Shown: positions 9,096 through 17,596 of the stretch, one piece after another
How the letters are laid out: each line of letters starts with the position of its first letter
How positions within the stretch are numbered: position 1 is the first letter of the stretch
DNA from: Clostridium polyendosporum
GTDB taxonomy: Bacteria; Bacillota; Clostridia; Clostridiales; Clostridiaceae
Assembly (NCBI RefSeq): GCF_018332455.1
Contig: NZ_BOPZ01000002.1
Coordinates: forward strand, 1-64,000
Reading direction: 5' to 3'
DNA: 64,000 bases
Notes under the pieces: model-generated
Seen by the model: the letters and a program-made list of their open reading frames with translations, nothing else
What the model was told of the DNA's origin: nothing
The model's database searches: none
Program-made: the position numbers and the translations under genes

Positions 9096-9536
9096 ATGGA
9101 AAGACAAGATAGCCACTTGTTGAGGGAATTGATTAGATTTTTGGTAAAAAGTTTAGGTGTATTGGAGAAGGGAGAGGCTACATGTTGCGGCACTACTGTT
9201 TCTCAATGTCATGCTATAGTGGAAATAGAAAGAGCTAAGGAGATATCTTTGAATAAACTTGCTGAAGTACTATCTTTAGATAAGAGTACAATGAGCAGAA
9301 CTATAAATAATCTTGTGGAGAGCAATTTAGTATTTAGAGATTTGCATCCAGAAGATAGAAGATACGTAAGTATTAAATTAACAGATAGCGGAAAGAGAGT
9401 TTTTAATAATATTGAAAGCAGTATGGATCAGTACTATAAAAGTATTCTAGATTCTATTCCTGAGAATAAAAGAGAACAAGTTCTTGAAAGTTTAGAACTG
9501 CTTATAGATGCAGTTAAGAATAATAAATGTTGTTAA
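9096..9536 (+). CDS. MarR family regulator with paired cysteines
   Basis: The 146-residue winged-helix regulator has the DNA-binding helix region LAEVLSLDKSTMSRTINNL (about residues 52-70) and wing DRRYVSIKLT. It carries cysteines at 30, 31 and 38 and a CC pair at the very C-terminus. These are unusual for MarR proteins and suit As(III) or thiol sensing. It lies 18 bases ahead of arsM and surely shares its transcript. The leader holds TTGCAA and TACAAT 18 bases apart, with a near-palindrome TTGCAAT/ATTACAA over the promoter that could be its operator. Metal sensing is inferred, not shown. Confidence 0.85.
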   Translation: MERQDSHLLRELIRFLVKSLGVLEKGEATCCGTTVSQCHAIVEIERAKEISLNKLAEVLSLDKSTMSRTINNLVESNLVFRDLHPEDRRYVSIKLTDSGKRVFNNIESSMDQYYKSILDSIPENKREQVLESLELLIDAVKNNKCC

Positions 9537-9554
9537 TAAAAAGGAGTGTATGAA

Positions 9555-10370
9555 ATGGGTAATGGTATTAAAGGACAAATTAAGTCTTACTATGGTGGTA
9601 TAGCAAAAAAAGTAAACAGTGAAACAAAAGTTTCTTGTGGGTGTGGAACATCTTGTTGTGGTGATATCACAAATGATTCATTGCTTTATAATAAGGAATA
9701 CATTGATGGGCTTCCAGAGGAAGCTGTGAATGCATCTCTTGGTTGTGCAAACCCAGTAGTCTTAGCAAATCCACAAAAAGGAGAAATAGCTCTAGATTTA
9801 GGCAGTGGTGGAGGAATAGATGTATTTATAACCTCAAAGTATGTTGGAGAAACAGGCAGAGTTTATGGTTTAGATATGACTGATGAGATGCTAGAATTAG
9901 CAAATGCAAATAAAGAGAAAATGGGTGTGAAAAATGTAGAATTTATAAAAGGATACATTGAGGATATTCCACTTGACGATGAGTCAGTAGACTTAATATT
10001 ATCTAACTGCGTTATTAATCTTTGTGAGAGTAAGAAAGATGCTCTAAGAGAAGCATTTAGAGTTTTAAAGAATGGTGGAAGATTAGCAATTGCTGATGTA
10101 GTAATGCTTAAAGATGTTCCAGAGGAAGTTAAAACTAATGTTGAGATGTGGATTGGATGTATAGCAGGAGCTTTGAGTATTGAAGAATATAAAGATATAT
10201 TAAATCAAGTTGGATTTAAAGATATACAGATTACCCCTGTTAATATTTATACAAAAGAAATTATTGAAGAGATTGCAAAACAAAAAAACTTAGGAGATAT
10301 ATATAGTAAACTGAACTCTGAATTACTTGATGGCGCTTTTGCTGGTGCTCATGTCAAAGCATATAAATAA
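9555..10370 (+). CDS. arsM: Arsenite S-adenosylmethionine methyltransferase
   Basis: ArsM methylates As(III) to mono- and dimethyl arsenicals using SAM, in the cytoplasm. The 271-residue protein has the SAM motif LDLGSGGGID (about residue 78). It also has the three cysteines expected for As(III) binding, in SLGCANP, LSNCVINL and WIGCIAGA, plus a CGCGTSCCG cluster near residue 30. AAGGAG 8 bases upstream selects the ATG at 9555 over a GTG at 9546. It is co-transcribed with the MarR gene. Because trivalent methylarsenite is toxic, the ArsP homologue 3 kb downstream is a natural partner. Confidence 0.93.
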   Translation: MGNGIKGQIKSYYGGIAKKVNSETKVSCGCGTSCCGDITNDSLLYNKEYIDGLPEEAVNASLGCANPVVLANPQKGEIALDLGSGGGIDVFITSKYVGETGRVYGLDMTDEMLELANANKEKMGVKNVEFIKGYIEDIPLDDESVDLILSNCVINLCESKKDALREAFRVLKNGGRLAIADVVMLKDVPEEVKTNVEMWIGCIAGALSIEEYKDILNQVGFKDIQITPVNIYTKEIIEEIAKQKNLGDIYSKLNSELLDGAFAGAHVKAYK

Positions 10371-10537
10371 TAGGAGTAATTTTAGAAATAAGAACAAGAA
10401 ATAAGAACAAGAAATAAAGATCAAATGAAAGAGTGAGTTGATCTAGAAGAGAAAGACATATTAAATACGGTATGTTTAATAAACATTTGTTAAATGTATG
10501 CTAAATTACTGTCTAATCTGTTGTATGTTAATAAGTC
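10371..10537 (+). other. Spacer with short direct repeats
   Basis: The unit AGAAATAAGAACA is repeated about three times in tandem at 10384-10413 right after arsM. No gene is seen here. Confidence 0.5.
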
Positions 10538-10568
10538 TTGTTATATGATTATAAATGAATATAATCAT
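10538..10568 (+). promoter_or_regulatory. arsC promoter with palindromic operator
   Basis: TTGTTA (10538-10543), a 16-base spacer and TATAAT (10560-10565) form a promoter. It is overlapped by the inverted repeat ATGATTATA/TATAATCAT (10545-10568). This is typical of ArsR-type control. Confidence 0.7.
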
Positions 10569-10640
10569 GTAAATACTTTAAAATCATAAATTTTAAATAA
10601 ATAGTTCAAAATATACTTAATATTTCGGAGGATTATAATT

Positions 10641-11051
10641 ATGAAACCAAAAGTAGCATTTGTTTGTGTACACAATTCATGCAGATCACAGATGGCAGAA
10701 GCACTAGGAAAGTTGTTTGCTTCAGACGTTTTTGATTCATATTCAGCTGGAACAGAGACAAAACCACAGATAAATCAAGATGCTGTAAGAATAATAAGAG
10801 ATTTATATAAGGTTGATATGAATGAAACTCAAAGTTCTAAATTACTTACAGATATCCCAGAAGTTGATATTGTTATAAAAATGGGTTGCAATGTTGTTTG
10901 TCCATTTTTACCAGCAAAGCATGTAGAGGATTGGGGATTGGAAGATCCAACTGGTAAAGATGATGAAGAATTTAAAAAGATAGCACTGACGATTGAAGAA
11001 AAAATTAAGGATTTATCTAATAGAATCAATAACAAAGAGATTGTTTTATAG
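10641..11051 (+). CDS. arsC: Arsenate reductase, thioredoxin-coupled type
   Basis: This 136-residue enzyme of the low-molecular-weight phosphatase fold reduces As(V) to As(III) with electrons from thioredoxin. The active-site loop CVHNSCRSQ (Cys9) and the second redox cysteines in MGCNVVCPF (about 83 and 88) are present, as is the late Asp-Pro loop LEDPTGKDD. The ATG follows a CGGAGGATTATAATT site. It has its own promoter with an operator-like palindrome and is followed by a terminator, so it is a single-gene unit inside the arsenic island. Confidence 0.95.
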   Translation: MKPKVAFVCVHNSCRSQMAEALGKLFASDVFDSYSAGTETKPQINQDAVRIIRDLYKVDMNETQSSKLLTDIPEVDIVIKMGCNVVCPFLPAKHVEDWGLEDPTGKDDEEFKKIALTIEEKIKDLSNRINNKEIVL

Positions 11052-11102
11052 AATAGTATTTTGTAAAAATATAAGCAAAAATAAATAATCATAATAAATG
11101 AG

Positions 11103-11130
11103 AAAAGGGCAGTATTTACTGTCCTTTTTG
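11103..11130 (+). terminator. arsC terminator
   Basis: AAAAGGGCAGTA and ACTGTCCTTTT pair around a short loop and are followed by a T run. Confidence 0.8.
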
Positions 11131-11154
11131 TTTTAAAAAATAAAAGATAAGTAG

Positions 11155-11226
11155 TTGACAAATATAAGAGTTAGGAATAATATGTATATATACCTATATG
11201 AGTATATTCGTATATACGGATATAAT
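11155..11226 (+). promoter_or_regulatory. Promoter and operator of the arsR1 operon
   Basis: TTGACA (11155-11160), a 17-base spacer and TAATAT (11178-11183) form the promoter. It is followed by overlapping AT-rich inverted repeats with GTATATAC at both ends, in a typical ArsR operator position. Confidence 0.65.
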
Positions 11227-11264
11227 ATAAGTTTATAAAATTTTTATGAAAGGAAGTGCTGTCA

Positions 11265-11606
11265 ATGGATAAATTGACTAATTTCTTTAAGATACTATCA
11301 GATGAAACACGTTTAAGAATTTTGATTCTACTATACCATAAGAAGCTTTGTGTTTGTGAAATGTGTGGAATAACAGGAGAGTCACAGCCTAAAATATCAA
11401 AGCATCTTGCTAAACTTAGGGATATGGGACTTGTAAAGGATGAAAGACGTGAACAGTTTATATTTTATTATCTTAATATTGATGACAAGGTTTTTAAAGA
11501 TATATTAAAAAACATTGTAGATAAATTAGAAAATTATCCAGTTATAAAAAGTGATGTTGAGAAAAGCAAAGATGCAGAAAAGTATCTTGAAACATGTAAA
11601 AATTAA
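11265..11606 (+). CDS. arsR: ArsR/SmtB family repressor
   Basis: The 113-residue winged-helix repressor has the metal-binding motif KLCVCEMCG on the third helix (about residues 27-35). This is the ELCVCD-type As(III)/Sb(III) site, here with an additional cysteine. Helix-turn-helix QPKISKHLAKLRDMGLV follows. AAAGGAAG 8 bases before the ATG at 11265 makes it a better start than the GTG at 11256. It heads an operon of permeases, ferredoxin, ArsP and a thioredoxin-like protein, and is expected to release its own promoter on binding As(III). Confidence 0.93.
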   Translation: MDKLTNFFKILSDETRLRILILLYHKKLCVCEMCGITGESQPKISKHLAKLRDMGLVKDERREQFIFYYLNIDDKVFKDILKNIVDKLENYPVIKSDVEKSKDAEKYLETCKN

Positions 11607-11638
11607 ATGGCTATACAGTATTAGTAATGGAGGGAGTG

Positions 11639-12127
11639 ATGTTGATGGATAGTTATATTTTTTATGGCGTCACCATTGTATTATTAATAGCATCATTTTT
11701 AAAAGATAAGAGAAAGACTACGAAAGCATTAAAGAAAGCATGGAAAGCCTTTGAAAATATTTTGCCTGAATTTCTTGGAGTAATTATTTTGGTGGGAATA
11801 TTGCTGGCCATACTTAACCCTCAAGTTATCTCTAACATCATAGGAGGAGAATCAGGGTGGGGAGGAGTTGTATTATCAGCTGTAGTTGGAGCAGTTACGC
11901 TTATTCCAGGATTTGTAGCATTTCCTACAGCAGCTATGTTACTTCAAAATGGCGCGGGATATATGCAGATTGGAGCCTTTGTTTCTACGTTAATGATGGT
12001 GGGTGTAGTATCAGCACCAGTAGAAATTAAATACTTTGGTAAAAAACTTACTGTATTAAGAAACTTACTTGCATTTCTATTTTCTTTTGTAGTTGCATAT
12101 ATTATCGAAATGGTGGTGAGAGGTTAG
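11639..12127 (+). CDS. Permease, first half of a split ArsP/YraQ-like pair
   Basis: The 162-residue protein has four to five membrane segments of the DUF318/YraQ permease superfamily. Its GFVAFPTAAMLLQNGAGY segment corresponds to one structural repeat of ArsP-type transporters. The next gene encodes a similar-sized protein with the same topology, and the two stops and starts are one base apart. A two-subunit permease is therefore likely. GGAGG 5 bases before the ATG at 11639 favours that start over 11627. The substrate is unknown; arsR control suggests an arsenical or a thiol-metal complex. Confidence 0.75.
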   Translation: MLMDSYIFYGVTIVLLIASFLKDKRKTTKALKKAWKAFENILPEFLGVIILVGILLAILNPQVISNIIGGESGWGGVVLSAVVGAVTLIPGFVAFPTAAMLLQNGAGYMQIGAFVSTLMMVGVVSAPVEIKYFGKKLTVLRNLLAFLFSFVVAYIIEMVVRG

Positions 12128-12128
12128 T

Positions 12129-12659
12129 ATGAATTTTATAAAGAGGTATAAGTTTTTTATTGTTACTATTTGTATATTAGGTATTATCACTATAGTAAAT
12201 AGAAATCTAGGATTAAAGGCTCTTAGTATTGCAGGATATAGTTTTAAGGAAATGGCACTTGTAATTCCCCCAGTGTTTATTTTATTAGGGCTACTGGATG
12301 TATGGGTTCCGAGAGAGTTAATGGTAAAGTATATGGGTGAAGGGTCTGGAATAAAGGGAATACTTCTTTCAATTTTTATAGGGTCAGCGGCGGCAGGCCC
12401 TTTATACGGAGCTTTTCCAGTAGCAGCAGTTTTTATGAAAAAAGGTGTAAAGTTTAGTAATATTCTTATATTTATTGGAGCATGGTCTACTACAAAGATT
12501 CCAATGTTTTTATTTGAAATATCATCACTAGGCTCACGTTTTGCTATTACGAGATTATTAATTGATATTCCAGGCATTATAATTATTGCATATATTTTAT
12601 ATTATATTGTTTCAAAAGATGAGGTGCGTAAGATATATAATAATGCTGAAAATTTATAG
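12129..12659 (+). CDS. Permease, second half of a split ArsP/YraQ-like pair
   Basis: The 176-residue membrane protein pairs with the preceding gene. It has about five membrane segments with AAAGPLYGAFPVAAVFMKKG, which repeats the FPxAA pattern of its partner, and IFIGAWSTTKIPM. Full-length ArsP/YraQ proteins carry both repeats in a single 300-340 residue chain, as does the gene at 13087. Here they are on two chains. The ATG begins right after the previous stop, so translation is probably coupled. The partnership is my inference. Confidence 0.75.
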   Translation: MNFIKRYKFFIVTICILGIITIVNRNLGLKALSIAGYSFKEMALVIPPVFILLGLLDVWVPRELMVKYMGEGSGIKGILLSIFIGSAAAGPLYGAFPVAAVFMKKGVKFSNILIFIGAWSTTKIPMFLFEISSLGSRFAITRLLIDIPGIIIIAYILYYIVSKDEVRKIYNNAENL

Positions 12660-12742
12660 AGGTAAAGAAATCTATTAGGTTAAATATTTTATATGGCAAG
12701 TATAAATATATTACTTATAAGTATTTAAAGGAGGTTGGGGAG

Positions 12743-12979
12743 ATGTCAACGACTTGGTATCCGGTATTAAATTATGAAAAATGTAAGGAGTGTGGTGCAT
12801 GTTTTAATAAGTGTAAACATGGTGTATATGAAATGAAAGGATCAATGCCTGTGGTTGTGTACCCAGAAGGATGTGTTCAAGGATGTCATAGTTGTGGCAA
12901 TTTATGTCCAACAGGTGCTATAGAATATGTAGGTGATAACAATAATAATAAATGTAGTGGGGGCTCTTGTTGTTGCTAA
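12743..12979 (+). CDS. Small 2[4Fe-4S]-like ferredoxin with cysteine-rich tail
   Basis: The 78-residue protein has one cluster motif CKECGACFNKCK (about residues 14-25). A second, unusual set CVQGCHSCGNLCP (about 44-56) follows, then a tail CSGGSCCC. The tail adds four cysteines beyond the classical eight and may bind metal or arsenic. It is translated from a strong AAAGGAGG site. It lies between two permease genes under arsR control. Possible jobs are supplying electrons for a reductive step or acting as an As(III)/metal carrier; neither is proven. Confidence 0.8.
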   Translation: MSTTWYPVLNYEKCKECGACFNKCKHGVYEMKGSMPVVVYPEGCVQGCHSCGNLCPTGAIEYVGDNNNNKCSGGSCCC

Positions 12980-13086
12980 TAAGAATATTCTATTTGGTAA
13001 CGATATAGAGAGTAAATATATTAGGAGCATTTAGAATGTAGTAATCTTACTATTAAAAATGTACTAAATTAGGTAGGTGATTTTTT

Positions 13087-14103
13087 ATGAACGTAGTGAC
13101 TCAGGTGTTTAGTTGGTTAAATGATCAATTATTAAAAATGACTTGGCTTTCAGAACTTATACGACTACTTGTAGAAAAAGTGTTTGGATTATCTATTAAA
13201 GATAAAGTGGGAGGCAGTTTGCACTTCTTTATCTATGATATAATAAAGATTTTTATACTATTATCAGTACTAATTTTCATTATATCCTATATCCAAAGTT
13301 ACTTTCCACCAGAAAAGACAAAGAAAATTCTTGGTGGAATTAAAGGGATAAAGGGTAATATACTTGGAGCATTACTTGGTACAGTAACACCATTTTGCAG
13401 CTGCTCTAGCATACCTATTTTTATAGGATTTACATCAGCTGGGCTTCCTTTAGGAGTTACTTTTTCATTTTTGATATCATCACCATTAGTAGATTTAGCA
13501 TCAGTACTAATTTTAATGTCTTTCTTTGGTGCTAAAATTGCTATAGCATATGTAGTTGTTGGTTTGGTTCTAGCAGTGCTAGGAGGAACACTTATCGACA
13601 AGTTAAATATGGAGAAATATATTCAAGAGTATGTAATGGATATACAAAATACTGATGTTGAAATAATTGAAATGACTCGTAAAGAAAGAATATCTTATGC
13701 AAAGAGTCAGGTTGCAGACATAATCAAAAGAGTATGGCTATATATTTTAATTGGTGTTGGTATAGGAGCTGCAATTCATAATTGGATTCCTCAATCAGTT
13801 ATAGAAACAGTGATAGGAGGTAACAATCCATTTGCTGTTTTACTGGCAACTGTTGTTGGTATACCAATGTATGCTGATATATTTGGTACTATACCTATAG
13901 CAGAAGCTTTATTTGGAAAGGGAGTAGGAGTTGGTACGGTACTATCGTTTATGATGGCTGTCACTGCACTTTCTCTTCCATCTATGATTATGCTTAGTAA
14001 AGTTGTAAAACCTAAGCTTTTAGCGATATTTGTATCAATAGTATCAATAGGTATAATTATCATTGGTTATTTGTTTAATGCATTTTCATATATTTTTATA
14101 TAA
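13087..14103 (+). CDS. arsP: ArsP-type permease (trivalent organoarsenical efflux)
   Basis: The 338-residue membrane protein of the DUF318/ArsP family has about eight to ten segments. It has the hallmark TPFCSCSSIPIFIGF (about residue 101), whose cysteine pair binds trivalent organoarsenicals in characterised ArsP. A second repeat GIPMYADIFGTIPIAEALFGKG (about residue 258) is present. It probably exports methylarsenite. The presence of arsM in the same island supports that role, since ArsM can generate methylarsenite. It is preceded by AGGTAGGTG and followed 18 bases later by the thioredoxin-like gene. Confidence 0.85.
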   Translation: MNVVTQVFSWLNDQLLKMTWLSELIRLLVEKVFGLSIKDKVGGSLHFFIYDIIKIFILLSVLIFIISYIQSYFPPEKTKKILGGIKGIKGNILGALLGTVTPFCSCSSIPIFIGFTSAGLPLGVTFSFLISSPLVDLASVLILMSFFGAKIAIAYVVVGLVLAVLGGTLIDKLNMEKYIQEYVMDIQNTDVEIIEMTRKERISYAKSQVADIIKRVWLYILIGVGIGAAIHNWIPQSVIETVIGGNNPFAVLLATVVGIPMYADIFGTIPIAEALFGKGVGVGTVLSFMMAVTALSLPSMIMLSKVVKPKLLAIFVSIVSIGIIIIGYLFNAFSYIFI

Positions 14104-14121
14104 TTAAAGGAGAGATTTAGT

Positions 14122-14349
14122 ATGGTAATTAAAGTTTTAGGTTCAGGATGTGCAAATTGCAAGAAATTAGAAGAGAATACAAGAAAGGCTGTGGAAGCAT
14201 TAGGTATTGATGCTACTATTGAAAAAGTAACTGATTTTAAAGACATAATGGCATATGGAGTAATGAAAACCCCTGCCCTTGTGGTAGATGGCAAGGTTAA
14301 GATAATGGGAAGAGTACCATCGCCAGATGAAATTAAAAAGTATCTATAA
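14122..14349 (+). CDS. Thioredoxin-like redox-active disulfide protein
   Basis: The 75-residue protein has a thioredoxin-fold core with CANC near the N-terminus (residues 10-13: GSGCANC) and the cis-proline region MKTPALVVDG. It belongs to the small 'redox-active disulfide protein 2' family, often found next to ArsP/YraQ permeases. It probably keeps the permease cysteines or the arsenical in the reduced state, or hands substrate to ArsP. It is the last gene of the arsR operon, before a strong terminator. Confidence 0.85.
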   Translation: MVIKVLGSGCANCKKLEENTRKAVEALGIDATIEKVTDFKDIMAYGVMKTPALVVDGKVKIMGRVPSPDEIKKYL

Positions 14350-14353
14350 GATT

Positions 14354-14389
14354 AAACTAAAGCCCTTACTTCAAAGGGCTTTAGTTTAG
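14354..14389 (+). terminator. Terminator of the arsR operon
   Basis: Perfect 14-bp arms (14354-14367 and 14374-14387) end in GTTTA. Confidence 0.85.
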
Positions 14390-14438
14390 TGGTGTATATC
14401 GTAATATTTAAATAAATAAATATATAAGGAGTAATAAT

Positions 14439-15617
14439 ATGAATAAAGAAAAAAGAAATTTAATGATAATGGTATTAAGTGTACTTGCGTTCTTCGCAAA
14501 TGGTGATAACTATGCAGTTGCTCCGCTTCTTATTAATATCTCTAAAGACTTAAATATTAGTATAGGAAGTGCTGCATTATCTGTAACGGCATATATGCTT
14601 GCTTTTGGACTATTTACAATCATTTTTGGACCTTTAGGTGATAGATATGGTAAAACAAGAGTTATAAACATTGCAGCCTTTGGAACGGCAATATTTAGTA
14701 TGTTAGGAGCAGTATCATTTAATTTACAATCTCTGATTGTATTTCGTGCCATAAATGGTGCTTTCGCAGCAGGTATTTTTCCAGTTACTATGGCACTGGT
14801 AGGAGAAAGTTTTGAATCTAGTAACAGACAAAAGGCGATTGGAAAAGTAATGGGTGTGATGTTTTTAGGTGGAGCATCTGCTACTGCTATTGGAGGAGCA
14901 CTTGCATACTTCGGTTCTTGGAGAATAGTATATTTCATTTATGGATTAGCAGAATTAATTATAGCTTTCGTTATGTTAAAAGTATTACCAAGCAGCTCAA
15001 GCGTTATTGATACTCTTAATTTTACAAAGGTTTATAAGGCAGCATTTTCAAATAAGAATTTGGTTAAAATAGTAGCAACTATTTTTCTAATGGGCTTTAG
15101 TGTTTTTGGAAGTTTTACTTATTCAGGAAAATTAGTTGAAAGTAGAACAGGATATTCAGTATTGGTTGTTGGATTAATATTAACGGTATATGGAATAGCA
15201 ACTGTTATAGGTGGACGTAAGGCTCCTGTATTGAGAGAAAAGTTAAAGAATAAATTCTTACTTTTTGCAGGAATTATTGGAAGTTTTAGTCTATTTATAA
15301 TTGCATATATGAATAATTTTATTTATATTACAATTGGATTGTTTGGATTTGGTTTATCCTTCGTATTCTTACAATCTACATTAGTAACAACAGCTCAAGA
15401 GACTATGCCAAAACTTAGAGGAACAGCAATGTCTCTTGCATCTTTTAACATGTTCGTTGGAGGTGGTATAGGAACCTTTGTGAATGGTAAAATCATAAAT
15501 ATTACAAGTATTGGTCAAATTTTTGCAATTGCAGGAGTAATAATGCTTATTGTTGGAATTATTGCAACGAAGGTTGTCTTTAAACAGAAAGATAGTGGTG
15601 AAAGTTTCCAAGCATAA
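14439..15617 (+). CDS. MFS efflux transporter
   Basis: The 392-residue, 12-segment major facilitator has the motif A region GPLGDRYGKTRV (about residue 66). It belongs to the drug:H+ antiporter-1 group, like many multidrug or arabinose efflux proteins. It has its own AAGGAG site. It lies behind the arsR operon terminator but within the arsenic island, so a role in exporting an arsenical is possible but not supported by any motif. A general multidrug exporter is the alternative. Confidence 0.85.
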   Translation: MNKEKRNLMIMVLSVLAFFANGDNYAVAPLLINISKDLNISIGSAALSVTAYMLAFGLFTIIFGPLGDRYGKTRVINIAAFGTAIFSMLGAVSFNLQSLIVFRAINGAFAAGIFPVTMALVGESFESSNRQKAIGKVMGVMFLGGASATAIGGALAYFGSWRIVYFIYGLAELIIAFVMLKVLPSSSSVIDTLNFTKVYKAAFSNKNLVKIVATIFLMGFSVFGSFTYSGKLVESRTGYSVLVVGLILTVYGIATVIGGRKAPVLREKLKNKFLLFAGIIGSFSLFIIAYMNNFIYITIGLFGFGLSFVFLQSTLVTTAQETMPKLRGTAMSLASFNMFVGGGIGTFVNGKIINITSIGQIFAIAGVIMLIVGIIATKVVFKQKDSGESFQA

Positions 15618-15803
15618 TAAGTGTGTTATGGGCGGATGTTTAGTATTGTACTTGTTTTTATATAATTATATTAAGATTAATTTCAGCAGATGAAAAATGC
15701 ACAATAAAAGTGTAATAAAATAATCTTGCTGATCAGCAAACCATTAATAAAGCATTAGGAATATAATTTAAAAGATTTAATTTAATGAGAATAAAGGTAG
15801 TTC

Positions 15804-15855
15804 AAATACCATGCAGTAGCTACAGTGTAAGATTGTACTATTGCATGGTATTTTT
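15804..15855 (+). terminator. Terminator hairpin before the TSUP gene
   Basis: AAATACCATGCA (15804-15815) pairs with TGCATGGTATTT (15842-15853) across an inner GTA/TAC-closed loop; T residues follow. It probably ends the MFS transcript. Confidence 0.75.
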
Positions 15856-15966
15856 GTTGGTGGTGATAGCATGTTTTATTTTATTGTAAACTTATACAAA
15901 ATTGGTAGTTAAATCTGCATTGTGCTATATTAATGTATAATAATGTTTCAAAGAGGGGGATATATT

Positions 15967-16767
15967 ATGGAGAAAAGGAAATCTATGTATTTGGCCTTTG
16001 TAACGGGCACTCCTATAGGGTTTTTAGGTGGATTAATTGGATTAGGCGGTGCTGAGTTTAGATTACCTATTTTAGTAGGTACATTTAAGTATTCAGTTCA
16101 TAAAGCTGTTGCACTTAACTTGGCTGTTAGTTCGGTAACTATAATATCTTCGATAATCTTTAGATTACCTAATACTAATATAAAGAATATATTGCCTTTA
16201 TGGTCGTTAATACTAACATTCATAATTGGCTCGATGACAGGAGCATATTTAGGTGGAGATTTTTCTAAAAAGATTACAGAAAAATCATTAAAAAGAGGAA
16301 TGCTTATTATATTAATTTTTATTGGAATATTACTGGTTGTAGAAGGATTGCACCCTCTTGTTTCAAGTGGAATCAAATACCATTTTTCATTACTATCTTT
16401 AATTCTTTCTATATTTTTAGGCAGTATAATAGGTCTTGTTAGCAGTTTATTAGGGGTTGCTGGCGGAGAATTAACTATACCAGCTCTTATGCTTGTTTTT
16501 GGTATTGATATTAAGATTGCTGGAACAGTAAGTCTTTTAATTAATATACCAGCTTTAATAATTGGAATATATAAACATGCTTCAAATGGATTATATGCTT
16601 CAAAACAGGATATTACTCATTTAGTTTTTCCTATGGGAATAGGCTCTATTATTGGTGCTTTTTTAGGTACATACCTTATTGCTTATATATCTAGTAGTAT
16701 TATTAAGATATTGCTTGGCTTTATTCTAATAATTTCTGTAATAAAACTATTCTTAAAGATAAAATAA
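15967..16767 (+). CDS. TSUP (TauE/SafE) family permease
   Basis: The 266-residue permease of the sulfite/sulfoacetate exporter superfamily has seven to eight membrane segments. Two internal repeats each begin with a GGLIGLGGAEFRLP-type motif: residues 18-33, and again as VSSLLGVAGGELTIPAL near residue 160. GAGGGGG before the ATG at 15967 makes this the start rather than 15943. Members move sulfite, thiosulfate or other organosulfur anions. Its place between two arsenic units may mean export of a thio-arsenical or simply chance. Confidence 0.8.
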   Translation: MEKRKSMYLAFVTGTPIGFLGGLIGLGGAEFRLPILVGTFKYSVHKAVALNLAVSSVTIISSIIFRLPNTNIKNILPLWSLILTFIIGSMTGAYLGGDFSKKITEKSLKRGMLIILIFIGILLVVEGLHPLVSSGIKYHFSLLSLILSIFLGSIIGLVSSLLGVAGGELTIPALMLVFGIDIKIAGTVSLLINIPALIIGIYKHASNGLYASKQDITHLVFPMGIGSIIGAFLGTYLIAYISSSIIKILLGFILIISVIKLFLKIK

Positions 16768-17127
16768 CATATTAAATATCAGCCATAATATAATGAAGAT
16801 GATAATATTTAAAATCATGTATAGTTATATAAAAGATATATATTGAGAGATAAAAAATATGTCCTATAAGGAAAAAAATTTGTTCACGGGCGTTCGAGCA
16901 TAGATGTAATGTTTACTATGAAAATTTAGATTTTGCAGTAAAGAAAAAATCTTTTTAATCGGGAAGGCTATAAAATAATACAAATAAGTTGAGGTGGAAG
17001 GGTAAAACTATACCTAACCGCCTTATTTTTTAAAATGTTCACACTAATATATTATTTGCATAATATAGGATTATATAGACAACAATATATATTGGCGTTA
17101 ATTTAATGTTAAAAAATATAGGTTGTA
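16768..17127. other. Gene-free region before arsR2
   Basis: No coding region is seen. GAGGTGG and CCGCCTT at about 16992-17026 form a partial hairpin ending in TTATTTTTT, a possible terminator. Confidence 0.45.
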
Positions 17128-17179
17128 TTGACAATGTGAAAATGAAAGTTTATATTATATATAGATGATTATCTATATA
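17128..17179 (+). promoter_or_regulatory. arsR2-acr3 promoter with perfect operator palindrome
   Basis: TTGACA (17128-17133), a 17-base spacer and TATATT (17151-17156) are followed at once by the perfect inverted repeat TATATAGAT-GATT-ATCTATATA (17158-17179). The repeat covers the transcription start, a classic ArsR site. Confidence 0.85.
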
Positions 17180-17191
17180 AGAGGTGATTAA

Positions 17192-17515
17192 GTGAACTTA
17201 AATTATGATAAAAATGCAAAAGTTATTAAGGCACTTTCAGATGCCAGTAGATTAAAGATAATTGATATTTTATCTTGTGGAGAAAAGTGTGCCTGTGATG
17301 TTTTAGAACATTTTGATTTCACCCAACCCACACTTTCACATCATATGAAGGTATTAATAGATTGTGGAATAGTGAATTGCAGAAAAGAAGGTTTATGGAG
17401 TTACTATTCCTTGAATAGCTCTAATTGTAATAAATTAATTTTATTTATTATGAATCTTGTAACAGATACTGATGACTGTATTTGTAAAGAAAAATCTAAA
17501 TGTCAATGTAAATAA
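17192..17515 (+). CDS. arsR: ArsR family repressor, second copy
   Basis: The 107-residue winged-helix repressor lacks the ELCVCD-helix motif in its classic form. It has EKCACDVLEHF (cysteines at about 31 and 33) before the recognition helix QPTLSHHMKVLIDCGIV, and a cysteine-rich C-terminus DDCICKEKSKCQCK. It starts at GTG 17192 behind AGAGGTG. It directly precedes acr3, and a perfect palindrome overlaps its promoter, so autoregulated As(III) induction is likely. The cysteine-rich tail is an uncommon addition that may contribute to metal binding. Confidence 0.92.
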   Translation: MNLNYDKNAKVIKALSDASRLKIIDILSCGEKCACDVLEHFDFTQPTLSHHMKVLIDCGIVNCRKEGLWSYYSLNSSNCNKLILFIMNLVTDTDDCICKEKSKCQCK

Positions 17516-17596
17516 AAAAGGAGGCTAAATAAATCAATAAAGGATAGATAGGATAATTGTTTATAACACAATAAAATAATGGAGGAGGATTTTAAA

